Positions 1 through 9,300 of a stretch of DNA of 10,431 bases are shown in pieces. The translations under genes were made by a program, and so were the position numbers. This stretch comes from Methylovulum sp. (GTDB lineage Bacteria > Pseudomonadota > Gammaproteobacteria > Methylococcales > Methylomonadaceae), in contig JAQTNZ010000038.1 of assembly GCA_028713595.1 (NCBI GenBank), positions 1 to 10,431 on the forward strand. Reading direction: 5' to 3'. How positions within the stretch are numbered: position 1 is the stretch's first letter; each line of letters begins with the position of its first letter. The notes beneath the pieces were generated by a model that saw only the letters and a program-made list of their open reading frames with translations, made no database searches and had not been told where the DNA came from.

Positions 1-1
1 A

Positions 2-1100
2 GGCCGGACAGCTGAAAACTGCGGCTATCAGCGGGGCGGCGGGGTGGCGGATCGGGATTGTTTTGATCCTTTGTTTTTTAATATCGCCCCGCGTGAAGCC
101 GAACCCATGAGACCGCACCAGCGTCTGATCCTTCAGGAAAGTTGGGCGGCCTTGGAAGATGCGGGCTATAACCCGAAAAGCTTGGATGGGCAGGCGGTGA
201 GCGTGTATATCGGCGCGGAACCTAACACTTACGCCCAAGAGTCGTTCACAGGGGCATCGGATGCGATTATCGCCTCGCGTCTGGCGTATTTTTTAAATCT
301 GACAGGCGCGGCGATGGTGGTCAACACGGGCTGCTCGTCTTCCGCCGTGGCTATCCATTTGGCGGCGGTTAGCCTGCGCTCTGGTGAAGCCACTATGGCT
401 TTGGCGGGCGGGGTGTTTGCGACTTTAGACCAAGGCATGTTGATGGAGTTGGCGGACATTGACATGTTGTCACCGACAGGCCGTTGCCATACCTTTGATG
501 CCAGTGCCGATGGCACGGCTTTTTCCGAAGGCGTAGGGGTGGTGGTGTTAAAGCGTCTCAATGATGCCATTGCCGATGGCGATCCCATTTATGGTGTGCT
601 GGTCGCCTCCGGCATTAACCAAGACGGGGCTAGCAATGGTATGACCGCCCCCAACGGCCTTGCCCAACAAGCCTTGATTAGTGATGTCTATCGCCGTTAC
701 CGCATCAATCCTGAGCAGATCAGTTATGTCGAGGCGCATGGTACGGGCACTCGCCTAGGTGATCCTGTGGAGGCCAACGCTTTGGTGAAAGCGTTTGGAA
801 GCCTGACCCCCAAAAGCCATTATTGCGCCATTGGCAGCACTAAAGCCCATATTGGCCATACTTCCGCCAGTGCCGGGGTTATTGGCCTTATCAGGATTTT
901 ACTGTCTTTGCAGCATCGGCAAATTCCCGGCTTGCCGCATTTCCGGCAATTGAACCCGTTGATAGAGTTTTCTGGTTCGGCATTTTATGTCAACACCGAA
1001 ACGCTTGTATGGCATTCCCCGTCAGGCCAGCCGTTGATGGCGGCCTTAAATTCGTTTGGGCATAGCGGTACTAATGCGCATTTGGTGGTGAGCGAGTATA
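2..1100 (+). other. KS1 ketosynthase domain (N-terminus outside window)
   Basis: Thiolase-fold condensing domain. The catalytic triad is complete: Cys codon 332-334 in NTGCSSS, His 737-739 in EAHGTGT, and His 857-859 in KAHIGH with its Lys at 842-844. FDPLFFNIAPREAE near the start and NSFGHSGTNAH near the end are standard KS landmarks. Around the nucleophile the usual DTACSSSL-type motif reads NTGCSSSA, with Asn for Asp and Gly for the residue before Cys. KS2 shares this, so it looks like a clade feature rather than damage. About the first 50 residues, with the usual IAVIGM start, are outside the window. Predicted active. Confidence 0.93.
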
Positions 1101-3205
1101 TCGGTGCTGCGGCTGAAACCACAACCACACCAACTGGTGTTTACTTGATTGTGTTATCGGCAAAAAATGCCGACCGCTTACAGGCATACACGGCCAAATT
1201 GTTAAGGTTTGTGCAAGCCCCTCAGCAGGCCATTAGCCTGTCGGAATTGGCTTATACCCTGCAAACAGGCCGTGAAGCCATGCCGGAACGGCTGGCTTTT
1301 ACGGTGACATCGCTACCGGAGCTGGCAGAAAAGCTGGAAGTGTTTTTAAATCATCAGCATGAGGGTTTGTATTGCGGACAAGCCCCGCGCCATAATGGGC
1401 TGTTGGCCTTGCTGGGTGCGGATGCCGGTTTGGGCAATACGCTCGGCAATTGGTTTGCTTTAGGCCAGTATGACAAATTGCTGGAGCTTTGGGTGCAAGG
1501 CGTTGAGCTGGATTGGACGCGTTTATACGGTTCCGCCCAGCCCCGTAGGATGTCCTTGCCGACGTATCCTTTTGCGCGTGAGCACTATTGGGCCGGGTCT
1601 GCGAGTACCCCTCATACTTGTGCTGCCAAAACCAGTATGCCACCTCCAGCCGATGAGAGTTTAGCGTATTTGCTCAGGTGGCAGGTGCAACCCCCTGCTC
1701 CTTACTGCTATCCGGTTCCATTGCCGCAGACGATGGTGCTGGTTTACCCACCTTGTGCTTGGGGGTTGGAGCAAAACCTTAGTGAAGCCTTTAAGCTGCA
1801 TCATCCCGAAACTTTGGTTGTTAAGGTCTTGTTGGCGGAACAAAGCCAGCAATTATCCGCGCATGAATGGCAGTGCGCGGTGGCTGATGGGCAAAGTCTG
1901 GCGGCGTGTTTGCAAGGCTACAGCCATATTGACAGCGTTTATTTTCTGGCCACGCCCGATAATCAGGTGCTGGCCGCCGATAGCGTGGTGCAAAGCCAAC
2001 AGTATTATGAATGGTCGTTATTACGCCTGATACAGGTGTTAAAGGCCAAAATCCCTAGCCATGCCATGGTGGACTGTTATCTGGTGACGCTGGACAATTA
2101 CGCTATTTCCGGCAATGCAGTACAGCCGTTGGGGGCGGGGGTGACGGGCTTGGCTTATGCCTTGGCGCAAAGTGACCCGCGTTTTGCGGTCAGGAATCTG
2201 GACGTATCGAGTAGCGATTTGGCCGATAGCCGTAGCCGCCTAGCCTTGGTCAACAGCATTTGGCAAGAAGCCGCCTCTGGCCGTGGCGAAGTGGTCAAGC
2301 TTAATGCTGGTGGTCGCTATAAACAGCGGTTTTATTCGTGGGAATTGCCCGCTATCACCGCTTCGGCCTTCAAAACAGGTGGGGTCTATTTACTGTTAGG
2401 CGGCAGTGGTTCGGTAGGAAGGGTAATCACCCGCTATTTGCTGGAACAGTATCAGGCTAAAGTGGTTTGGTTAGGACGCACCCCTGTGGGCGATCTGGCC
2501 TTGCAACAGAAATTGGCCCAATTCAGTCGCTGGCAAGGAGCGTTAAGTTATAGCCAAGCTGATGCCAATGATTTGGCCTCCTTACAACAAGCCATCACCG
2601 GAATTAAGCAACAGTATCCGCTCATTAACGGTGCTATTTTTTCCGGTTTGGTGTTCCGCCATGAGCGGGCTTTGGCGGATACCGTTGACGCTGAATTTGG
2701 TGACATGTTGGCGGTAAAAACCGTGGGCAGCGTCAATTTTTACCAAGCTTTGCAAGGGGAAGCTTTGGATTTTATGTGTTATTTTTCATCCATCCAAGCG
2801 TTCTCTTTCCTCTCCGCCAAAGACAGTGCGGCTTATGCCGCCGGTATTGTTTTCGCCGATACTTTTGTGCAATCCTTGCAGGCCACCGCCCGTTTTCCGG
2901 TAGGTAGCATCAACTGGGGCTATTGGGCGGACACTACTGTCGGTACTGACTTAGCAAGCCGCTTAAGCAAGCATTTTGGCCTGATTGGTGACGCGGAAGG
3001 TTGCCAGTTTTTTGAGCAATTTATCCATCACTTGCGACACGGGGTGTTAAGCCAAGCTTTGTGCTTGCGTGCCAAGGCCTCGGTGCGCGATTTGATGGCA
3101 TCGGCCAAAGAGGAAACCATGACGCTGTGCAAGCAGGAAGCCCCATCGCTAATCCAGAGCTTATGTCAGGAGGGTTATGTCCACTACGACCCGGTTTCCC
3201 CATAA
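2..3205 (+). CDS. Trans-AT polyketide synthase, KS-KR (gene A, 5' end outside window)
   Basis: Large PKS protein that catalyses decarboxylative Claisen condensation (KS) and beta-keto reduction (KR) on an ACP-bound chain in the cytoplasm. The frame is open from the first full codon at 2, and the residues before the GTG at 44 already align with the equivalent part of KS2, so that GTG is internal and the true start lies upstream. The window holds 1067 codons. Order: KS1 (2 to about 1100), post-KS linker (to 1591, ending LPTYPF..EHYW), KR1 (about 1660-3080), then a tail of about 40 residues to TAA at 3203-3205. There is no AT, DH, methyltransferase or ACP in this protein. The missing cMT and ACP of the module start gene B, 102 bases downstream on the same strand, so KS1 and KR1 presumably act in trans on ACP1. 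The C-terminal tail may dock to the gene B product; that is inference. Family assignment is secure; the product is not identified. Confidence 0.95.
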   Translation, partial: GRTAENCGYQRGGGVADRDCFDPLFFNIAPREAEPMRPHQRLILQESWAALEDAGYNPKSLDGQAVSVYIGAEPNTYAQESFTGASDAIIASRLAYFLNLTGAAMVVNTGCSSSAVAIHLAAVSLRSGEATMALAGGVFATLDQGMLMELADIDMLSPTGRCHTFDASADGTAFSEGVGVVVLKRLNDAIADGDPIYGVLVASGINQDGASNGMTAPNGLAQQALISDVYRRYRINPEQISYVEAHGTGTRLGDPVEANALVKAFGSLTPKSHYCAIGSTKAHIGHTSASAGVIGLIRILLSLQHRQIPGLPHFRQLNPLIEFSGSAFYVNTETLVWHSPSGQPLMAALNSFGHSGTNAHLVVSEYIGAAAETTTTPTGVYLIVLSAKNADRLQAYTAKLLRFVQAPQQAISLSELAYTLQTGREAMPERLAFTVTSLPELAEKLEVFLNHQHEGLYCGQAPRHNGLLALLGADAGLGNTLGNWFALGQYDKLLELWVQGVELDWTRLYGSAQPRRMSLPTYPFAREHYWAGSASTPHTCAAKTSMPPPADESLAYLLRWQVQPPAPYCYPVPLPQTMVLVYPPCAWGLEQNLSEAFKLHHPETLVVKVLLAEQSQQLSAHEWQCAVADGQSLAACLQGYSHIDSVYFLATPDNQVLAADSVVQSQQYYEWSLLRLIQVLKAKIPSHAMVDCYLVTLDNYAISGNAVQPLGAGVTGLAYALAQSDPRFAVRNLDVSSSDLADSRSRLALVNSIWQEAASGRGEVVKLNAGGRYKQRFYSWELPAITASAFKTGGVYLLLGGSGSVGRVITRYLLEQYQAKVVWLGRTPVGDLALQQKLAQFSRWQGALSYSQADANDLASLQQAITGIKQQYPLINGAIFSGLVFRHERALADTVDAEFGDMLAVKTVGSVNFYQALQGEALDFMCYFSSIQAFSFLSAKDSAAYAAGIVFADTFVQSLQATARFPVGSINWGYWADTTVGTDLASRLSKHFGLIGDAEGCQFFEQFIHHLRHGVLSQALCLRAKASVRDLMASAKEETMTLCKQEAPSLIQSLCQEGYVHYDPVSP
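1101..1591 (+). other. Post-KS linker 1 (trans-AT type, no AT domain)
   Basis: About 164 residues join KS1 to the KR region. A cis-AT module would need roughly 300 more residues here, with a GHSxG nucleophile motif, and none is present. The segment contains SLSELAYTLQTGREAM and ends in LPTYPFAREHYW, matching the flanking (KS-AT plus post-AT) linkers that remain in trans-AT synthases. It is the likely surface where the free acyltransferase meets the module. The equivalent linker after KS2 (6101-6595) is similar in sequence and length. Confidence 0.75.
1660..3080 (+). other. KR1 ketoreductase domain (structural plus catalytic halves)
   Basis: NADPH-dependent reductase acting on the beta-keto group. 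The N-terminal structural half starts near LAYLLRWQVQ and includes GVTGLAYALAQSDPRF. The catalytic half starts with the nucleotide-binding loop GGSGSVG (2399-2419) and VVWLGR. Catalytic residues seen: Lys codon 2717-2719 (LAVKTVG), Ser 2789-2791 (second Ser of YFSS) and Tyr 2834-2836 (AAYAAG). The Asn of the usual YAAAN motif is Ile, and Ser and Tyr are 15 residues apart rather than the usual 13. KR2 has both features. There is no LDD motif in the loop after the AIFSGL strand, so canonical B-type stereochemistry is not indicated. Probably active. Confidence 0.9.
3168..3174 (+). promoter_or_regulatory. Strong Shine-Dalgarno-like AGGAGGG inside the 3' end of gene A
   Basis: A near-perfect anti-16S complement sits in the last codons of gene A, three bases upstream of an out-of-frame ATG at 3177 when measured from the GGAGG core. 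The spacing is shorter than the normal 5-9 bases, so it may be chance from the Gln-Glu-Gly codons. It is recorded because it precedes an unusual short frame reaching to the start of gene B. Confidence 0.25.
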
Positions 3206-3307
3206 AAAACTGGCATACTATGAAAATTTTAAAGGATAACGTTTGCGGTTTGGCAAAGGTTTCAAAGAAAGAGACTACTTTAGGGTTGGCCTTGAATGGA
3301 AAGCTAC
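3206..3307 (+). other. Spacer between genes A and B that splits module 1
   Basis: This 102-base gap is about 37% G+C by hand count, clearly AT-richer than the flanking PKS code. Genes A and B are in the same reading frame, yet that frame carries five stops across the boundary (3203, 3221, 3230, 3281 and 3293). A single sequencing error or simple readthrough therefore cannot join them. I see no convincing sigma-70 promoter and no hairpin-plus-T-run terminator, so cotranscription of A and B is the simplest reading. Confidence 0.7.
3298..3303 (+). promoter_or_regulatory. Ribosome binding site of gene B (GGAAAG)
   Basis: GGAAAG lies just upstream of ATG 3308, with GGA seven bases from the start codon. 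It favours 3308 over the other in-frame ATG at 3296, which directly follows a stop codon and has only a weak AGGG about ten bases upstream. The choice changes the protein by four residues. Confidence 0.5.
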
Positions 3308-6300
3308 ATGAACAGCATTAAATGGCGGCAAGAAGATTGGCAAAATTTCAATAACGGTTTACGCAAGCTATTGTTTGCCCAATTACGGCAAATGGGGCTG
3401 TTTGCCGAACCGGGCGTTTGGCACAACCTCACGGTATTGCGCCAGCAAGCGGGTATCCACGACAAATATGCCCGTTGGTGGGCGGAAGCTTTAAATCTTT
3501 TGGCGGATGGTGGCAACGGCCCAAGCTGGGTATTGCTAGATAAGGAATCTGTCCAAGCCACTATGGCGGCGGCTGGTTTTGACGCGGCGGCGGCTTGGCG
3601 GGAGTGGGATAGCCAAAAACCCGATTATATGGCGGATGCCGAATTGGCCACTTCGGTGCAGTTGGTCGATGCCTGTTTACAAAACCTGCCCGAAATTTTG
3701 CGCGGCAAGCTTCAGGTCACTGATATTCTGTTTCCGCGTGCGACTATGGAAAAAGTCGAAAACATGTACCAACGCCATGCGGTCGCCGATTATTTCAATG
3801 GCGTGGTCGCCGATTTGGCTTTAGCGGCTATCAGCCAGCGCGTCAAAGCCGACCCTGAAGCTAAAATACGCTTGATAGAAATTGGTGCGGGTACGGGCGG
3901 GACTACGGCAATGGTCTTGCCGGTTTTGGCAACGGTCAAAAACCATATTGAAGAATACTGTTATACCGACATTTCCAAAGCTTTTTTGTTACATGCACAA
4001 AACCGTTACGCAGTAGATTACCCTTATCTGCAAACCCAACTGTGGAACATCGAACAGCCGTTGGCGGAGCAAGGCATAGCCATAGGGAGCTATGACATTG
4101 CCATAGCCACCAATGTCCTCCACGCCACCCGTAATATCCGGCACACCTTGCGCAATGCCAAGGCGGCGTTAAAACGCAATGGCCTGTTGCTCATCAATGA
4201 AGGCATCCAAAAGACTGTGGTGGGGACGCTGACCTTCGCGCTGTTGGATGGCTGGTGGCTATATGAAGACGAAGAGTTGCGTTTGTCCGGTTCGCCGCTG
4301 TTAAGCCCGGAAACGTGGCAACGGGTGTTGCGGGAAGAAGGCTTTGCCCAAGTGCTGTTGCCCATCGAATCTGCCCGTGAATTAGGGCAGCAAATTATCG
4401 TGGCCGAAAGTGATGGTTGGATCAGGCAAACAACCGCATCGCCAACACCGTTGCAGCCTACTGTAACCCAGCCAACCGGCGATAGGCAACGGTCTGCCAC
4501 ACAAGTAACACCTGTTAGCGCCGACAACCTTAAGGATGAGGTCACGGAGATTATTTTCGCCAACCTCGCGCAGACTTTAAAAATTGCCACCAACACTTTG
4601 ACCATTGATATATCGTTTTCGGATTATGGCATTGACTCCATACTTGGTGCTGGGTTTGTCAGGCAAATCAATGATGCGCTAGGCATTACCATGAACACGG
4701 CGAGCATTTTTGACCATAGCACCGTCCAGCGTTTAGCCGACTATTTGCTGAAAACGTATCAAGGGCCGTTGGCGGAACGCTTAGGGCAAACCGCCGTTGG
4801 CTGTGAGCCTGAAGCCAGCCAAGCCGACATTCCACTCGTCCAGCCACAATCGGAACGCAGCTCCCAACATCCCTCAGCGCAAGGTAGTCCGGCAATTGCC
4901 GTGATTGGCATGTCGGGGCAGTTTCCATGCGCGAATAATGTCCATGAGTTTTGGCAAAACTTGCTTGATGGTAAATCCGGTATCGGTGAGCTGCCAGCGC
5001 ATTATCTGGATCAACCTGATGCCAATTACCGCTGGGGTGGTGCTTTGGCGGGACGGGATTGTTTTGACCCGCTGTTTTTCAATATCGCCCCGCGTGAAGC
5101 CGAGTCGATGAACCCGCACCAGCGCCTGATTTTGCAGGAAAGTTGGAAAGCTTTGGAAGATGCCTGTTATAACCCCAAAAGCCTCGCCGATACGCAAACC
5201 GGTTTGTTTATCGGTGCCGAACCCACGGGTTATTTTCATGAATCCTTTACGGGGTCTTCCGATGCGACCATCGCCTCGCGGCTGTCTTACTTTCTTAACC
5301 TGAAAGGCCCTGCACTGGTGGTCAATACCGGTTGCTCGTCATCGGGCGTGGCCTTGCATCTGGCGTGTGAAAGTTTGCGCCACCGCGAATCGGATTTGGC
5401 TTTGGCGGGCGGCGTGTATGCTGGGATGATGCAAAGCGGTTTAAGCGTACTGGCGGAAGCGGGGATTTTGTCACCTGATGGCCGTTGCCATACCTTCGAT
5501 GCCACCGCCAATGGCACGGTTTTGGCAGAAGCGGTGGGGGTGGTGGTGTTAAAGCGTTTGGACGATGCGCTGGCCGCTGGCGATTTGATTTACGGCGTGA
5601 TAGTCGGCTCCGGTATTAACCAAGATGGGGCCAGCAATGGCATGACTGCACCCAATGGGGCGGCGCAAGAAGCTTTGATTGCCGACATTTATCGGCGTTA
5701 CCGGATTAGCCCCGAACAGATCAGTTATGTCGAAGCCCACGGCACGGCGACCCGCTTAGGTGATCCGGTCGAAGCCAATGCCCTCGTCAGGGCGTTTAAA
5801 CGCTTTACCGCCCGGCAACATTACTGCGCGGTAGGTAGTGCCAAGCCTGCCATCGGGCATACCTCCGCCAGTGCCGGAGTGGTCGGGCTAATCAAAATCC
5901 TGCTGTCCTTACAGCATAAAACCCTGCCTAGTTTATTGCACTTCCAGCAATTAAATCCGCTGATTGAATTTGCCGATTCGGCGTTTTATGTCAATACCAC
6001 CACCAGTCCGTGGCAACGCCGTGATGCCCGTCAACCTTTAATGGCGGCTTTAAGTTCGTTTGGGCATAGCGGCACGAATGCGCATTTGGTGGTTGAAGAA
6101 TTTGTCCACGCATCCGCTCCCATTGCCAATAGCCCATCTGCGGTGTTAGTGCCGGTGTCGGCAAAAAACCGTGCCAGACTTAGCGACTATTTAATGCTAC
6201 TACACGCTTACCTACAATCACACCGGACAACGGTCAATTTGCCTAGCTTGGCTTATACCCTGCAAACCCGCCGCGAAGCGATGGCGGAACGGGCAGTATT

Positions 6301-9300
6301 TTTGACCAAGAATGTTGACGAATTGCTGGGTTTATTGACGGCGGCCATAGCGGGGGAGGCTTCGGACAATTATTGGCAAAGCCAAGATTACGGCAATAAA
6401 CCAAAAGGGCTATTTTTCGCCAATGATGAAGATAGCCAAGACATGTTGGCCAAATGGATGGCTAAGGGTAAGCTTAAGAAACTGGCCGAAGGCTGGGCGC
6501 AAGGGCTGAACGTAAATTGGCAGGCATTGTACGGAAACGGCCACCCCCAACCCATCCGCCTACCCACTTACCCGTTTGCCCAAGAACGCTATTGGCCGAA
6601 GGGCAAAGCCGCACCATTGGCAGAGGCTAAGATTGGCTATTTGCACCCTTTGTTGCAACAAAACACGTCCGACATTAATCGGCAACGCTACAGTTCGGCG
6701 TTTACGTCGGCGCAGTTCCCTAGCTTGCAAGGGCAAACCCTATTGCCCGCCTTGGCGTGTTTGGAAATGGCTTTGGCGGCGCTGCAACAAAGTGCGGGGT
6801 TTTTACTGGATGCGCCTACGGTGATACAGTTGCATCATCTGGAGTGGGCGGAGCCTCTGTGGCTTGACGATATCAGCCCTGTGCATATTAGCCTATTTGC
6901 TGAAGCCGAAGACATCGCTTATGAGATTTATGGCGCTGATGAAACCAGCCATCAGCAAGGCTGGGCCTGCTTAACGGCCAATGCCCCAGCCATATTGGAT
7001 TTATCGAACTTACAAGCCGACATTAAGCAATATCATCTTAATGCCGGACAATGTTATGAGGCGCTTAACGCTTTGGGCTATGTCTGCCCCCAGCATTGGC
7101 AAACCTTGGTGGCCGTGCAGGCCAATAGCCAACAGCTGTTGGCAAAGTTGGTGTTGCCCGCCGATTTGGCGGCTACCCAGCATCACTATACGGTACATCC
7201 GGCCTTATTGGAAGGGCTAATACACGCTTTAAGCCAGTTTGAGGGGTATCGTGGGCAACTCTGGTTTCCTGAACGTTTGCAGACGGTCGAGCTGTCACAA
7301 CCTTGCCCTGCTGAGGTTTGGGCATGGCTACGGCTGAATGGTGACAGCATCGACATTGATGTTTGTGACCACCAAGGCCATGTTTGTCTGCATATCACGG
7401 GCTTGCGGTTGCGGCCTTTGGCAATCGGCAAAGTCAACGAGATGCCGATGACGGCCTGGGATGGCCTGAGCTATCTGCAAACTTGGCAAGTGCAGGTCTT
7501 GCCTGAACACACCAAGCCTAAAACACCCGCCTTAGTGCTGGTGGTTGCCTATAGCGAAAATGCTTTTGCCGAATTTATTGCTGGCAGCTATCGGCAGCAA
7601 GCCGCTACCGTGCACGCTATCCTGTTAGGGTCAGACACTCGGCCATTGTCAGAAAGCGACTGGTTGTGCGGCATAGATGATAGCAAAGGTTTTGCCCGTT
7701 GTTTGCAGGATGCCCCAACGCCCGATTGTGTGTATTTTTGTGTCAGTGACGGGTCTGGCGAGTTTTTGCAAGCGGTGGAAGCAAGCCAACACTATCATGA
7801 GCTTCAACTGTTACGTCTGCTTAAGGCTTTGAAGCATAAGCTAGCCAGTACGGCTTTTGTCGATTGTTATGTGTTGTCAGTGGACAATTACCGTCTTTAT
7901 GACACGGCAATCCAAGCTGGTGGTTGTGGCTTGACCGGATTGGCTTATGCTTTGGCGCAAAGTGACCACCGTTTTTTGCTGAGAAACGTGGATTTGGCGA
8001 GTGAAGACTTGCACGACAGGCAAGTTTATCCGCATTTGTTCAGGCAGATTGTCAGCGAACCGGCTGCTGATAGGGGTGATGTGGTCAAACTGTGCGGTGG
8101 GCAACGTTATAAACAGGCTTTTTATAAATTAAATACCGATAGCGCGGCGGTTCCGGTACTCAAACAACGTGGTGTTTATGTGATCTTGGGCGGTAGCGGC
8201 ACGGTGGGCAGAGTTATCACCCGTCAATTGCTAGCAGATTATCAAGCCCACGTGGTTTGGCTGGCTCGGACAGTCGCAACTGATCCGGTGGTTCAGGCCA
8301 AGCTCGCCGAATTTGGCGCGGCGGTGACTTATATCCAAGCCGATGTCACGCAATGGACAACCCTGCAATACGCTTTTGCCATCATCAAACAACGGTTTTC
8401 CTGCATCAACGGGGCGATTTTTTCAGGTTTGGACATTAGCCAAGAGCAAGGCTTGGCGCAAGTCAGCGAAGCGGCGTTTTTGGATATTGTTAAGGTAAAA
8501 ACTTTAGGTAGCCTGTATTTTTATAGGCTGTGGCAAGACGAAGCGTTGGATTTCTTATGTTATTTTTCCTCAGGCCAAGCCTACCCGTTTTCAGGGGCCG
8601 CCAAACTGCCCGCTTATGCGACCGGCATTACCTTTGCCGATAGCCTGGTACATGGCTTGCGACAATCCGCCCGTTTTCCGGTCGGCATCATCAACTGGGG
8701 ATTTTGGCAAGCGTCTTTTGCTGATGTTTCTGGTAGCACTCCGCAAAATGTCAGTTTTTTGAGCGATCAAGAAGGCTTTGCCTGTTTTAAGGCGTTTTTG
8801 GGGCATTTGCCAAATGGCCCGTTGCGGCAAGTGTTATGTATGCGGGCTTCGGAACCCGTACAGCAATTGATGGCGGTCAAGGCCGAAATTGTAGGTTTAG
8901 CTCAGGCAGGCACACCGATAAGCTTTACATCGGCACACTATGCCAATCTTGTCGGTTTGCCGTTGACCAATCCGCATTGGCCAACGCTGTTGGCCTGTTT
9001 GCAAAGCTTGCTGTTTGCCCAATGCCGACAATTGGGGTTGTTTACTGATATGGGCTGGCAACAGCGGACACACTTGCGCCAACAAGCAGGCATTCTGGAC
9101 AAGTACGCCCGTTGGTGGGAAGAAGCCTTAAACCTATTGGCTGACGACAGTTATGGCACACGCTTTGTACATATAGACAATGATGCCGTGCAAGTCGATG
9201 TCGGACAAGTAGGGTTTGACGCACAAGCCGTTTGGCAACGTTGGGCGGAACAAAAGGCCCTATATTTGGCCGATGCCGAGTTGGCCTCATCGGTGCATTT

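Larger units (their letters stand above)
3177..3311 (+). other. Possible short or broken ORF bridging genes A and B
   Basis: Starting at ATG 3177, inside the 3' end of gene A and in another frame, a 20-residue peptide (MSTTTRFPHKKLAYYENFKG) ends at TAA 3237-3239. The same frame then stays open for 23 more codons (RLRFGKGFKERDYF, then FRVGLEWKAT) to a TGA at 3309-3311 that overlaps the ATG of gene B as ATGA. Apart from the single TAA it would have the geometry of a translationally coupled mini-gene. I recognise no family. It could be a remnant, a leader peptide or pure chance. Another frame holds an ATG at 3220 with 33 codons (MKILKDNVCG...) and no ribosome site. Neither is likely enough to call a gene. 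Confidence 0.15.

Noticed and set aside
44..46. GTG at 44 as the start of gene A
   Set aside because: The frame is open to the window edge and the residues before it align with the matching part of KS2; a start here would delete the beginning of the KS fold.
1101..1660. Possible hidden AT domain after KS1 (and after KS2 at 6101-6595)
   Set aside because: The segments are too short and have no GHSxG or AT His motif; they match trans-AT post-KS linkers.
3206..3307. Promoter or rho-independent terminator in the spacer
   Set aside because: No paired -35/-10 with proper spacing and no GC-rich hairpin followed by a T run could be found by eye; the AT-rich composition alone is not evidence.
3203..3310. 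Genes A and B as one gene broken by a single sequencing error or recoding event
   Set aside because: Five in-frame stops (3203, 3221, 3230, 3281, 3293) separate the two blocks even though both are in the same frame.
3061..3321. 86-codon plus-strand frame crossing the end of gene A and the spacer
   Set aside because: Its first part is an out-of-frame shadow of the KR1 tail. Only the last 33 codons (from ATG 3220) lie mainly in the spacer, and they have no ribosome site or recognisable similarity.
4090..4605. Long minus-strand frame (171 codons), with a similar one at 9727-10239 (170 codons)
   Set aside because: Both lie opposite the same cMT-ACP segment in the two modules, so their resemblance follows from the duplicated sense strand. 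The sense strand carries catalytic motifs; the antisense products resemble no family and have no ribosome site.
7226..7470. An enoylreductase or other extra domain between DH2 and KR2
   Set aside because: The stretch reads as the end of the DH fold followed directly by the KR structural half; there is no ER nucleotide-binding motif and no room for the domain.
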